Assembly: GCA_036566745.1 (NCBI GenBank)
Contig: DATCVR010000377.1
Span: 1 to 43,951, forward strand
Length of the DNA stretch: 43,951 nt
Direction: 5' to 3'
DNA from: DATCVR01 sp036566745
GTDB taxonomy: Bacteria; Actinomycetota; Actinomycetes; Jiangellales; Jiangellaceae
Part shown: positions 28,727-36,752 of the stretch, piece by piece
Layout: every line of letters starts with the position of its first letter
Numbering within the stretch: the stretch's first letter is position 1
Program-made: the position numbers and the translations under genes
Notes under the pieces: generated by a model
Seen by the model: the letters and a program-made list of their open reading frames with translations, nothing else
Databases searched by the model: none
What the model was told of the DNA's origin: nothing

Positions 28727-30067
28727 ATGAGCGATCTGAGCGGCGCCGTCGAGCGTGTCATGCCCTCTGTTCGGGCCGATCTCGAGCGTCTGGTTCGCAT
28801 CCGCAGCGTTAGCGCCGATCCGGCCGCTGCCGGCGAGGTGCGGGCCAGCGCCGAGGCGGTGGCCGAGCTGGCCCGTGGAACCGGTGCGGCCTCGGCCGAG
28901 GTGCTCTCGGTCGAGGGCGGCGCGCCCGCGGTCGTCGCCCACTGGTCGGCTCCCGAGGGCATGCCCACCGTGCTGCTCTACGCCCACCACGACGTCCAGC
29001 CCACGGGCCCGGTCTCCGCCTGGGCGAGCGAGCCGTTTGCCCCCACCGAGCGCGACGGGCGCCTCTACGGGCGCGGTGCGGCCGACGACAAGGCCGGCGT
29101 GGCGGCGCATCTCGCGGCGTTGCGGGCCTTCGACGGCGCTCCTCCGGTCGGGGTCGTCCTCTTCGTCGAGGGCGAGGAGGAGACCGGCTCGCCGACGTTC
29201 ACGTCCTTCCTCGCCACGTACCGCGACCGGCTCGCGGCCGACGTCATCGTGGTCGCCGACTCGATGAACTGGACGCTCGACACCCCCGCGCTCACCACCA
29301 GCCTGCGCGGCGGCATCGACTGCTACGTCGAGGTCGAGGTGCTCGACCACGCCGTCCACTCCGGGATGTTCGGCGGTCCGGTGATCGACGCGCTCACCTC
29401 GCTGTGCCGGCTGCTCGCCACGCTGCACGACGAGAAGGGCGACGTCGCAGTCGCCGGCCTGACCGTCGGCACCGCCTCCGACGTCGACTTCCCCGAGGAG
29501 CGCTTCCGCGCCGAATCCGGCCTGCTCGACGAGGTGCGGCTGTCGGGCACCGGCTCGCTTCCCGACCGGCTGTGGGCCCGTACGGCGGTGTCGGTCATCG
29601 GCATCGACGCACCCACGGTGGCCGACGCTGCGAACATCCTCGTCCACAAGGCCCGAGCCAAGGTGAGCATGCGGCTCGCCCCCCAGCAGGACGCCCGCGC
29701 CGCTCTCGACGCGCTGAGCGACCACCTGCGCGGCCATGCCGAGTTCGGCGCGCGGGTCACGGTGGTCGACGGCATGATCGGCGACGGATGCCAGCTCGAC
29801 AGTTCCGCGCCGGCCTACGACGCCGCCCGGTCGGCCTTCGAGGAGGCGTTCGGGCGGCCGGTGGTCGAGATCGGCGTGGGCGGCTCCATCCCGTTCATCG
29901 CCGAGTTCGAGCAGACCTTCCCCGAGGCGACCGTGCTGGTCACCGGCGTCGAGGACCCGGACTCGCGGGCCCACGGCGTCGACGAGAGCCTTCACCTCGG
30001 TCAGTTCGCGACAGTGTGCCTCGCCGAGGCGTTGCTGCTCCGGCGGCTGGCCGACGCCGTGTCATGA
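28727..30067 (+). CDS. M20-family metallodipeptidase
   Basis: This 446-residue di-zinc peptidase is of the dipeptidase (PepV/CNDP-like) branch. The metal ligands are visible in order: VLLYAHHDVQP (His), GRGAADDKAGVAAHL (bridging Asp), FVEGEEETGSPTF (catalytic Glu-Glu), VVADSMNW (Asp) and a C-terminal His in DSRAHGVDESLHLGQF. The lid domain with the HSGMFGG dimer-loop His is at about 210-330. The enzyme hydrolyses dipeptides or N-acyl amino acids in the cytoplasm; the exact substrate is not known. The stop overlaps the next ATG (ATGA), so the two genes are coupled. Confidence 0.88.
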   Translation: MSDLSGAVERVMPSVRADLERLVRIRSVSADPAAAGEVRASAEAVAELARGTGAASAEVLSVEGGAPAVVAHWSAPEGMPTVLLYAHHDVQPTGPVSAWASEPFAPTERDGRLYGRGAADDKAGVAAHLAALRAFDGAPPVGVVLFVEGEEETGSPTFTSFLATYRDRLAADVIVVADSMNWTLDTPALTTSLRGGIDCYVEVEVLDHAVHSGMFGGPVIDALTSLCRLLATLHDEKGDVAVAGLTVGTASDVDFPEERFRAESGLLDEVRLSGTGSLPDRLWARTAVSVIGIDAPTVADAANILVHKARAKVSMRLAPQQDARAALDALSDHLRGHAEFGARVTVVDGMIGDGCQLDSSAPAYDAARSAFEEAFGRPVVEIGVGGSIPFIAEFEQTFPEATVLVTGVEDPDSRAHGVDESLHLGQFATVCLAEALLLRRLADAVS

Positions 30068-30594
30068 CCAGGTACGTCGCGCTGCTGCGTGGCATCAATG
30101 TCGGCAAGGCCAACCGCATCGCGATGGCCGACCTGCGGGCCTGGGTCGCCGACCTCGGGTTCGCCGATGTCGCCACGTACATCGCCAGCGGCAACGCGGT
30201 CTTCACCAGCGAGTCCGGCGACGACGACTCCGCCCTGGCCGCGGCGATCGAGCAGCGGATCGACGCCGAGACGGGCCTGTCCATCGCGGTGCTCGTGCGG
30301 TCCCACGCCGAACTCGCCGAGGCCGATGCGGGCAACCCGTACCCGGAGGCCGACCCCACCCGCGTGCTCGTGGGGTTCCTCGCCGCCGAGCCCGCCGCTG
30401 GCGCCGACATCGCGCTGTCGGACGTGGCCACCGGGGACGAGGAGGTCGCCGTGGTCGGCCGCGTCGTCTACCTGAACGTGCCCGGCGGCATCGGGCGCAG
30501 CAAGCTCGGCGAACAACTCGGCAAGCTCGTGGGCGTCACCGTGACCACGCGCAACCTCAGGACGGTGCGCAAGCTCGTCGAACTCTCCGCCTGA
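30064..30594 (+). CDS. DUF1697 family protein
   Basis: This 176-residue protein begins MTRYVALLRGINVGKANRIAMADLRAWVADLGFADVATYIASGNAVFTS, the signature of DUF1697, a widespread family of unknown function. The ATG at 30064 overlaps the M20 stop codon. C-terminal TVTTRNLRTVRKLVELS is also typical. It faces the amidohydrolase gene with a 31-base gap and no clear terminator. Confidence 0.85.
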   Translation: MTRYVALLRGINVGKANRIAMADLRAWVADLGFADVATYIASGNAVFTSESGDDDSALAAAIEQRIDAETGLSIAVLVRSHAELAEADAGNPYPEADPTRVLVGFLAAEPAAGADIALSDVATGDEEVAVVGRVVYLNVPGGIGRSKLGEQLGKLVGVTVTTRNLRTVRKLVELSA

Positions 30595-30625
30595 CGGCAT
30601 CACGCCTGCGACGTGCCGCGCACGG

Positions 30626-32080
30626 TCAGATGGTCGCGCTGGTCCCCGCCTCGGCGCGGAAGCCTGCGAACACCGGCTCGAGGGCCGCGAATGCCCCAGG
30701 TGGCGTGCCGGGGAGCTTCTGGCCGGCGTCGGCGACTCGACCCAGCACGCGTTCGGCCGCTGAATCGGCCTCGCGGAGTACCCGATCGAGATCCACGCCC
30801 ACCAGCGCGCCATCGCGCTTGACCACGCGGCCGTCCACCAGCACCGTCCTGACGTCACTCGTCGTGGTCTGGAAGACGAGGGTTCCGTCGACGTCATGTC
30901 GCGGACGCTGCTCCGTGGTGGAGCCACCGACGATGATGACGTCGGCTCGCCTGCCAGGCGTGAGCGATCCGATCCGTTGCTCGAGGCCGAGCGCAGCAGC
31001 GGCGTTCACGGTGGTCCACTCGAGCGCCTCGCGGGCCGACGTGGTGACGATCTCGGGCATCTCCCCGCCGAGGTTCACCTGATGCGTGGCATCCCAGCGG
31101 GCGAAGCCCAGCCCGAACCGCATCTCGTGCCACAGATCGCCACTGTTGAGCGAGATGACGTCGGCGCTCAGAGTCGGCCTCCTGGTGTGCCGGCGACAGC
31201 GATCGAACACCGGTCGTCCCATGCCCATGTTGAGTTCGGTCTCGACTGAGATCGACACCTTGCCGTCGCTTCGCTCCAAGGCGGCCCACTCAGAATCGTC
31301 GAGCGTGTTGCAGTGCACGTGCACGATGTCGGGACCCAGCAGTCCGAGGGCGTCGAGCTCCATGACCCCGGCAGTGACGCTGCTGCCCCAGACACATCCC
31401 GTGTGGTTGACGATCAGCGCACCTCGTTCTCGAGCCGCCGCCAGCTCGTTCACGGTGTTCCGCCACGGTGTGCTGAAGGTCTCGGTCAAGGACACGCCGA
31501 GTGTGAGAAGGTCGTCTGCCGAAGAATCGGAAGGGAAGTACGTGTCGGCGATGCGGTGGAAGTCCCGGAGCCGATCGTCATGTTCCCCGAACCTGGTCGC
31601 CTGCGGAGCGCTCTCGAAGAAGCCGTAACCGAACACCGCGCGTATGCCGGCGTCGCGGAGGCCATTCACGGCGGCGTCCGCGTGATCGGGGGTGTTGTTG
31701 CAGTGGGAGAAGTCCAGCAGCGTGGTGACACCGGCATTCAATGCGTCGAGCGCGCCGAGGCGGTTGCCCAGCCGTACGTCTTCTGCGGTGTACGCGGGCG
31801 AGATCGCGAGCCGGATACCGAAGTAGTAGTCGGCCAACGTCCAGTCGGCACAGATTCCCCGCATCAGCGACTGCCAGGTGTGTCGATGCGTGTCGATCAG
31901 ACCGGGCATCACGATCTGCCCTGCTGCATCGATGACCTCGGCGTCCTTGACCTCGATGGACGGGGCGATCGCGACGATCGCGCCGTCGTCGATCAAGACG
32001 TCACCGGTGGGCAGGTCGCCGGTGTCCGGATCCATGGTCACCACGTGTCCGCCACGGACGAGGATTCGCCGTACTGTCAC
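30626..32080 (-). CDS. amidohydrolase, TRZ/ATZ / cytosine-deaminase-like
   Basis: This 484-residue protein has the amidohydrolase beta-sandwich plus TIM barrel. Metal ligands are His65 and His67 in MPGLIDTHRHTWQ, then His in LIVNHTGCV and VHVHCNTLD. The usual barrel Asp appears as LSADVISLNSGDLWHEMRFGL. The composite C-terminus GSLTPGRRADVIIV is standard. Relatives deaminate triazines, S-adenosylhomocysteine or guanine-like substrates, or hydrolyse cyclic amides. The substrate is not evident. GGAGG lies 8 bases before the GTG on the minus strand. Codon use looks less G+C-rich than the purine genes. Confidence 0.85.
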   Translation of the reverse strand: MTVRRILVRGGHVVTMDPDTGDLPTGDVLIDDGAIVAIAPSIEVKDAEVIDAAGQIVMPGLIDTHRHTWQSLMRGICADWTLADYYFGIRLAISPAYTAEDVRLGNRLGALDALNAGVTTLLDFSHCNNTPDHADAAVNGLRDAGIRAVFGYGFFESAPQATRFGEHDDRLRDFHRIADTYFPSDSSADDLLTLGVSLTETFSTPWRNTVNELAAARERGALIVNHTGCVWGSSVTAGVMELDALGLLGPDIVHVHCNTLDDSEWAALERSDGKVSISVETELNMGMGRPVFDRCRRHTRRPTLSADVISLNSGDLWHEMRFGLGFARWDATHQVNLGGEMPEIVTTSAREALEWTTVNAAAALGLEQRIGSLTPGRRADVIIVGGSTTEQRPRHDVDGTLVFQTTTSDVRTVLVDGRVVKRDGALVGVDLDRVLREADSAAERVLGRVADAGQKLPGTPPGAFAALEPVFAGFRAEAGTSATI

Positions 32081-32128
32081 CGAGATCGCCTCCAGCGCTT
32101 CCGAGTCCCGGCCGGGGCAAGCGCCGGA

Positions 32129-32149
32129 GTGATGAGCTCATGAGATCAC
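32129..32149. promoter_or_regulatory. overlapping palindromes between the amidohydrolase and NTF2-like genes
   Basis: ATGAGCTCAT (32132-32141) is a perfect 10-bp palindrome overlapped by CTCATGAG (32138-32145). The outer arms GTGAT (32129-32133) and ATCAC (32145-32149) are also complementary. The site is about 50 bases upstream of the amidohydrolase start, in a 203-base divergent region, so it is a candidate operator. Confidence 0.4.
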
Positions 32150-32246
32150 CGTGTGCTCATCCCGTCATGGTCGAGATCGGTTGTGATGTGTCTGGGGCGC
32201 ATCCGGGAGCTCCGTGGAGATCTACCGTGACGCGTGCACCGTCCTG

Positions 32247-32264
32247 CGGTGTCGCGGGACACCG
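32247..32264 (+). promoter_or_regulatory. short hairpin or dyad upstream of the NTF2-like gene
   Basis: CGGTGTC (32247-32253) and GACACCG (32258-32264) are exact complements with a 4-base spacer, 20 bases before the ATG and just before the Shine-Dalgarno sequence GAGGT. It could be an RNA hairpin or a protein-binding dyad. Confidence 0.35.
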
Positions 32265-32283
32265 ATCGAAGCGAGGTACGGAT

Positions 32284-32787
32284 ATGACCGACCACAGCCG
32301 CCGTCGCCTACTGTCTCTTCTTCCAGCCGCTGTTCCCGTCGCGGGCCTCCTCGCGGTGGCCGCGCCGCTGCCGGCTTCCGCCTGGATCCTCGAGCCCGCC
32401 ACCGCCAGCGTTCGCCGGTACCTGGATGCCCTGACCAGGCTGGACTTCGACGCCATGCTGGACGAGGTGGCCGAGGACGTCGTTGTGCTGCTGCCGCCCG
32501 CGCCGGAGGGACTGCCGCGCCGCATCGAAGGCAAGGCTAATCTCGCGGCCTTCCTGCCGCTCCTCGGCACCCTGTGGACGGAGATCGAGTTCTCCACCCC
32601 GGATGTGCGGGGCGAGCGAGATCGCGATCGGGTGGTTGCCGAATACACCGCTGTCGGCACCTTCACCAATGGTCAGCCGTACCACCAGACCTACGCCAAC
32701 CTGTTCCGGGTGCACGACTGCAAGATCGTCGAGACCAAGGAGTTCTTCGATCCGATCGCGGTGCTGGCCGGGATGGCACCGGCCTAG
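32284..32787 (+). CDS. exported NTF2-like (SnoaL-type) protein with Tat-like signal
   Basis: The 167-residue protein has a twin-arginine-like leader (HSRRRLLSLLPAA...PASA, likely cleaved before Trp33) and then a compact SnoaL-like fold of about 130 residues (SVRRYLDALTRLDFDAMLDEVAEDVVVLLPPAPEGLPRRIEGKANLAAFLPLL). NTF2-like domains of this type isomerise or bind small ring compounds. Export through Tat is unusual for them and would suit a folded or cofactor-bound protein. GAGGT precedes the ATG at 32284. It is divergent from the amidohydrolase and convergent with the LysR gene; a shared substrate is plausible but unproven. Confidence 0.7.
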   Translation: MTDHSRRRLLSLLPAAVPVAGLLAVAAPLPASAWILEPATASVRRYLDALTRLDFDAMLDEVAEDVVVLLPPAPEGLPRRIEGKANLAAFLPLLGTLWTEIEFSTPDVRGERDRDRVVAEYTAVGTFTNGQPYHQTYANLFRVHDCKIVETKEFFDPIAVLAGMAPA

Positions 32788-32865
32788 CCCTCAATGGGAG
32801 GAGCTGGGTGCGCCGCCCGATGGGGGCACAGGCATTCGACTCGTTGCCGCGGCGCGGACGATACG

Positions 32866-32902
32866 CGCCCCGGCGCAGCTGAGTAAGCGCTGCGCCGGGG
32901 CG
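32866..32902. terminator. strong bidirectional terminator between convergent genes
   Basis: A perfect 14-bp stem (32866-32879 with 32889-32902, arms CGCCCCGGCGCAGC and GCTGCGCCGGGGCG) has a 9-base loop. It lies between the NTF2-like gene (+) and the LysR gene (-). Confidence 0.8.
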
Positions 32903-32956
32903 GCCGGCTGATCATGAGGTCGGGCGGACCCGCGGTCGGTTGGAGGTTCCTGACGT

Positions 32957-33823
32957 TCACAGGGCCGAGATCGCGGCGGCTGCTCGGTGGAATATCGAGG
33001 CCGCGGGCCGGTCGTCGTCTTCGCGGGTGGCAATGGCGACCTCGACCGGCGGCCCGTCCAGCGGAATGAAACGAACGTCGGGATGCGGGTAGAAACGGCT
33101 TGCCGGTTCGCCGTGCAAGGCGAGAGATCCGGTCGTCGCGACAGCGGTCGCCGCCGCGCTGGGAGTCCTGAGCAGAGGGCGGGACCGGTTCGGTTCCCCG
33201 GCTGGACCTGCCCACTCGGCCAAGCCAGGGTGGTTGGCGGTCAGCTGGATCCATGGCTGGCCGTCGAGATCGGCGGGGGAGAGGCGGTCGGCGTCGGCGA
33301 ACGGCGAAGTGGCCGGGACGATCACCACCCTCGGAACGGACATGACGACCTGGAACGTCAACCCGTCCAGCGGACCCAGATAATGCACGATTCCTACGTC
33401 GACCTCGCCGGAGCGGATCGTGTCGTACTGGGTCGGCATGTCGAGCTCGGAGTGCACCAGTCGCAGGCCCGGATGCTGGGCCAGCGCGACGTCGAGCAGG
33501 CTCTGCCAGAGGTCGGCGGCGCCGAACCCCAGGATGCCGAGCCGGATGGGCGTTCCGTCGCCAGGCGGCTCGAGCGTGACCCGCTCCAAGAGCGAGTCGA
33601 TGGTGGCAAGTGCGGTGCGTACTCTGCGCACGAACAGCTCGCCGGCTGGCGTCAGCCGGACCTGCCGGCTCGTCCTGGCGAACAGCTGATATCCGAGCTC
33701 GCGCTCGAGCCGCTGGACGTGCCGCCCGAATGCCTGTGCGGCGATGTAGTGCCGTTGGGCCGCACGACCGAAATGAAGCTCCTCGGCCAACGTCACGACG
33801 TAGCGCAATGAACGAAGTTCCAC
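32957..33823 (-). CDS. LysR-family transcriptional regulator
   Basis: This 288-residue regulator has an N-terminal winged helix-turn-helix (ELRSLRYVVTLAEELHFGRAAQRHYIAAQAFGRHVQRLERELGYQLFARTSRQVRLTPAGELFVRRV) and a periplasmic-binding-protein-like sensor domain from about 90 onward. The GTG at 33821-33823 is preferred over the long upstream extension because it gives the canonical N-terminus and has GGAGG just upstream on the minus strand. It is divergent from purF across about 260 bases. Likely targets are the neighbouring amidohydrolase/NTF2 genes or its own promoter; control of purF is possible but less likely. Confidence 0.87.
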   Translation of the reverse strand: MELRSLRYVVTLAEELHFGRAAQRHYIAAQAFGRHVQRLERELGYQLFARTSRQVRLTPAGELFVRRVRTALATIDSLLERVTLEPPGDGTPIRLGILGFGAADLWQSLLDVALAQHPGLRLVHSELDMPTQYDTIRSGEVDVGIVHYLGPLDGLTFQVVMSVPRVVIVPATSPFADADRLSPADLDGQPWIQLTANHPGLAEWAGPAGEPNRSRPLLRTPSAAATAVATTGSLALHGEPASRFYPHPDVRFIPLDGPPVEVAIATREDDDRPAASIFHRAAAAISAL

Positions 33824-33979
33824 GTGCCCTCCGAAGTGGCTTATGCGCCGCCACCGGGGCAATGGTTCAACTGCGGACGTCAGCGCAGGCAAGCTCGTCG
33901 TCAGTCTCGTCGAGCGTATCGGCTGAGCGCAAGACCTGTCTGTTGCGCGCCCGCGGACGTCGAACGAGACGTGACGAGT

Positions 33980-33992
33980 CGCGAATTTCGCG
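33980..33992. promoter_or_regulatory. dyad in the LysR-purF intergenic region
   Basis: CGCGAA (33980-33985) and TTCGCG (33987-33992) form a perfect dyad around one central base. It lies 157 bases upstream of the LysR start and 91 bases upstream of purF. Nothing else recognisable is in the 259-base gap apart from the purF -10 box. Confidence 0.3.
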
Positions 33993-34069
33993 CTGGACCA
34001 GCGGTAGCGGGCGACACGGCCGATACACGGGCCGGCTCGGTCCCGCTCGGGCCGGTCCCCGCGAACCCG

Positions 34070-34075
34070 TACACT
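34070..34075 (+). promoter_or_regulatory. putative -10 box for leaderless purF
   Basis: TACACT ends 7 bases before the GTG at 34083. There is no Shine-Dalgarno sequence before the start, so a leaderless mRNA is likely, leaving no room for a leader riboswitch. Confidence 0.5.
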
Positions 34076-34082
34076 GGGCGAC

Positions 34083-35672
34083 GTGGCGCGTGGCGACGGA
34101 CGGTTGACGCACGACATCGATCCCCAGGAGAAGGGCCCGCAGGACGCCTGCGGGATCTTCGGTGTCTGGGCTCCAGGCGAGGAGGTCGCCAAGCTCACGT
34201 ACTTCGGGCTCTACGCGCTCCAGCATCGCGGGCAGGAGTCCGCGGGCATCGCGGTGGGCAACGGCGAACAGATCCTCGTCTACAAGGACATGGGCCTGGT
34301 CAGCCAGGTCTTCGACGAGTCCACCCTCAACACCCTCGCCGGCCACATCGCCATCGGCCATGCGCGCTACTCCACCACCGGCTCCAGCGAGTGGCAGAAC
34401 GCCCAGCCCACGCTCGGCGCCACGCCGGGCGGCACGGTGGCCCTGGCCCACAACGGCAACCTCACCAACACCGCCGACCTCCTCGAGCTGGTCCGCGAAC
34501 GCGCCGGCACCGACGTCGGCGAGCTGCGCTACGGCAACACCACCGACACCGCGCTGATCACCGCGTTGCTGGGCACGTACCACGATCGATCGCTCGAGGA
34601 GAGCTCCGCCGAGGTCCTGGGCCAGCTGCGCGGAGCGTTCTCCCTGGTGTTCTCCGACGAGTCGGCCCTCTACGCCGCCCGCGATCCCCAGGGAGTGCGC
34701 CCGCTCGTACTCGGACGCCTCGAACGTGGCTGGGTGGTCGCCAGCGAGACGGCCGCGCTCGACATCGTCGGCGCATCGTTCATCCGTGAGATCGAGCCGG
34801 GCGAGCTCATCACCATCGACGCCGACGGCCTGCGCTCGCGCCACTTCGCTGAGCCCGAACCCAAGGGCTGCCTGTTCGAGTTCGTCTACCTCGCCCGCCC
34901 CGACACCCGCATCTCCGGGCAGTCCGTACACCTCACCCGGGTCGAGGTGGGCCGGCGGCTGGCTCGCGAGCATCCGGTCGAGGCCGACCTCGTCATCCCG
35001 GTTCCCGAGTCGGGCACACCGGCCGCGGTCGGCTACGCCGAGGAGTCCGGCATTCCGTACGGCATCGGCCTGGTCAAGAACGCCTACGTCGGGCGCACCT
35101 TCATCCAGCCGTCGCAGACGCTTCGCCAGCTCGGCATCCGGCTCAAGCTGAACCCGCTGCGCGACATCGTGGCGGGCAAGCGGCTCGTGGTCGTCGACGA
35201 CTCCATCGTGCGCGGCAACACCCAGCGTGCGCTCGTGCGGATGCTGCGCGAGGCCGGCGCGGCGGAGGTCCACGTGCGGATCTCCAGCCCGCCGGTGACC
35301 TGGCCGTGCTTTTACGGCATCGACTTCGCCTCGCGGGCCGAGCTGATCGCCACCGGGCTGTCCACCGACGAGATCTGCCGCTCGATCGGCGCCGACTCGC
35401 TGGGCTACGTCTCGCTCGACGCGCTGGTCGAGGCCACCACGGTGCCGAAGAACGACCTCTGCCGGGCGTGCTTCGACGGCGTCTACCCGATCGAGCCGCC
35501 GGTCAACCCGAGCAAACACCTCCTCGAGCAGGACGTGATCCCCGGGATGCCGGGCTCGGCGGCACCGAAGCGGGACGGCGTCGAGCCGGCCGCGAGGCTG
35601 GGCGATCCGGGTGACGGCCTCAGCGCTCTGGTCGGCGGCGGAGGTGCCGCGGACGCGCTTCGCCGCCCGTGA
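34083..35672 (+). CDS. purF: amidophosphoribosyltransferase
   Basis: PurF catalyses the first committed step of purine synthesis, PRPP plus glutamine to phosphoribosylamine. The 529-residue protein has a 22-residue propeptide before the nucleophile Cys23 (QDACGIFGVW), then the Ntn glutaminase domain (FGLYALQHRGQESAGIAV). The PRPP motif is VVVDDSIVRGNT. Cys residues in GCLFEFVYLARP, WPCFYGIDF and NDLCRACFDGVYP match the four [4Fe-4S] ligands of the Bacillus-type enzyme. The last 50 residues are variable. It has its own promoter and is separated from purM by about 5 kb of accessory genes, although purF-purM adjacency is usual in actinobacteria. Confidence 0.96.
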   Translation: MARGDGRLTHDIDPQEKGPQDACGIFGVWAPGEEVAKLTYFGLYALQHRGQESAGIAVGNGEQILVYKDMGLVSQVFDESTLNTLAGHIAIGHARYSTTGSSEWQNAQPTLGATPGGTVALAHNGNLTNTADLLELVRERAGTDVGELRYGNTTDTALITALLGTYHDRSLEESSAEVLGQLRGAFSLVFSDESALYAARDPQGVRPLVLGRLERGWVVASETAALDIVGASFIREIEPGELITIDADGLRSRHFAEPEPKGCLFEFVYLARPDTRISGQSVHLTRVEVGRRLAREHPVEADLVIPVPESGTPAAVGYAEESGIPYGIGLVKNAYVGRTFIQPSQTLRQLGIRLKLNPLRDIVAGKRLVVVDDSIVRGNTQRALVRMLREAGAAEVHVRISSPPVTWPCFYGIDFASRAELIATGLSTDEICRSIGADSLGYVSLDALVEATTVPKNDLCRACFDGVYPIEPPVNPSKHLLEQDVIPGMPGSAAPKRDGVEPAARLGDPGDGLSALVGGGGAADALRRP

Positions 35673-35752
35673 GGAATTGAGACATTTCGCCGAGTGTGGT
35701 TCCCTGCTCCCTTGACAACGAGACGATGTCGACGCGGGAAAGGTGATGCGTA

Positions 35753-36673
35753 GTGCCGCGGTCTCGTCACCGGCATGTCCGATCTCGACCGCTCCACCGC
35801 CGCATCGTCATGATCGCGGCGCCGGCCGTGGTGGCCGCGTCCGTGGGGGTAGGCATCGCCATCTGGCCCGAAGCCGAGGCCGACTACGCGGGCGTCGACA
35901 CCATCGCCACCATGCGAGCTCGCGACCAGGAAGACGCGGTGAGCCGGTCCGGCGGACGCTCCACTCCCTCCGCCAGCCCCACCACCGCACCGCCCACGGC
36001 CCCACCCACCACGCCGCCGCCCACCACCCCACCACCCACCCCCGCCGCCACGCCCACGCCCACCCCGTTGGCGGTGACAGCCACGCTGTTCACCACCGTG
36101 GGGCTGAACGTCCGCACCGATCCGGCCGACGACGCCGACGTGCTGACCGTCCTCGACCGTGGCGCCGAGGTCGGAGTCACGGGAGCCACCGACGGTGAGT
36201 GGGCCCAGATCGTCTACGACGGCCAGGCGTACTGGGTCAGTGCCGAGTACCTCTCCGATACCGAGCCGCCGCCGGAGACCACCGGCCCCGACGGCGACAT
36301 CTCCTACGCCGAGTGCGAGTCCGGCTCCGGGGTCGAGGAGGGCCTGACCAACGACGCGATCCGGGTGCACCGCGCCGTGTGCGCGGCCTTCCCCGAGGTC
36401 AGCTCCTACGGCGGGCTCCGCTCGGACGGCGAGCACGGCGAGGGCCGCGCCCTCGACATCATGGTCTCAAGCCAGTCGCTCGGCGACGCCATCGCCGCGT
36501 GGGTCCGCGAGAACCGCAAGGCGCTCGGGGTCAGCGAAGTGCTCTGGTGGCAGCAGATCTGGACCGTCGAGCGCAGCGACGAGGGCTGGCGGCAGCTCGA
36601 GGACCGCGGATCCGATACCGCCAACCACTACGACCACGTGCACGTCACGGTCTACGGCGACTCCGGAGGCTGA
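35753..36673 (+). CDS. exported SH3b protein with ARB_07466-like C-terminal domain
   Basis: The 306-residue protein has an N-terminal signal anchor (about 17-40, VMIAAPAVVAASVGVGIAIW) and a Pro/Thr-rich low-complexity linker (about 75-105). A bacterial SH3 domain follows (about 108-165, VGLNVRTDPADDADVLTVLDRGAEVGV...GQAYWVSAEYLSD). The C-terminal domain of about 120 residues reads YGGLRSDGEHGEGRALDIMV...EVLWWQQIW...GSDTANHYDHVHVTVYG, as in ARB_07466-type wall-associated proteins. A role at the cell wall is likely, probably binding or cutting peptidoglycan. AAAGGTGAT lies 5 bases before the GTG at 35753, nearly full complementarity to the 16S rRNA 3' end. A TTGACA at 35712 has no matching -10. 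Confidence 0.8.
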   Translation: MPRSRHRHVRSRPLHRRIVMIAAPAVVAASVGVGIAIWPEAEADYAGVDTIATMRARDQEDAVSRSGGRSTPSASPTTAPPTAPPTTPPPTTPPPTPAATPTPTPLAVTATLFTTVGLNVRTDPADDADVLTVLDRGAEVGVTGATDGEWAQIVYDGQAYWVSAEYLSDTEPPPETTGPDGDISYAECESGSGVEEGLTNDAIRVHRAVCAAFPEVSSYGGLRSDGEHGEGRALDIMVSSQSLGDAIAAWVRENRKALGVSEVLWWQQIWTVERSDEGWRQLEDRGSDTANHYDHVHVTVYGDSGG

Positions 36674-36745
36674 CCGCGGCTGGAGGCTGACCGCCGCCAA
36701 GCGCGGCCGTGGTTGGCGGCCGAGCGGTTGGCGGCGGCCGAGCGG
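36665..36745 (+). repeat. cluster of short direct repeats at the SH3b/Mom-like boundary
   Basis: GGAGGCTGACCGC occurs at 36665-36677 and 36682-36694; the first copy contains the SH3b stop codon. A second imperfect tandem pair, GGTTGGCGGCCGAGCG (36711-36726) and the same with a 3-base insertion (36726-36744), follows. The stretch ends at the low-G+C minus-strand cassette and may mark an insertion boundary. Confidence 0.75.
36693..36720. terminator. candidate bidirectional terminator
   Basis: GCCGCCAA (36693-36700) pairs with TTGGCGGC (36713-36720) across 12 bases, between the convergent SH3b and Mom-like genes. Confidence 0.45.
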
Positions 36746-36752
36746 CCGCGGC

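Noticed and set aside
33824..34082. Possible purine riboswitch or leader before purF
   Set aside because: The -10 box at 34070 places the transcript start at the start codon, leaving no leader, and no riboswitch core was seen.
32957..34198. A 413-residue LysR protein with an N-terminal extension
   Set aside because: The extension crosses the purF promoter and part of purF. The GTG at 33823 with GGAGG gives the standard LysR N-terminus.
35940..36066. Repetitive CCACC-rich tract that could look like a CRISPR or microsatellite
   Set aside because: It is coding sequence for the Pro/Thr-rich linker of the SH3b protein. Units are irregular and there are no spacers.
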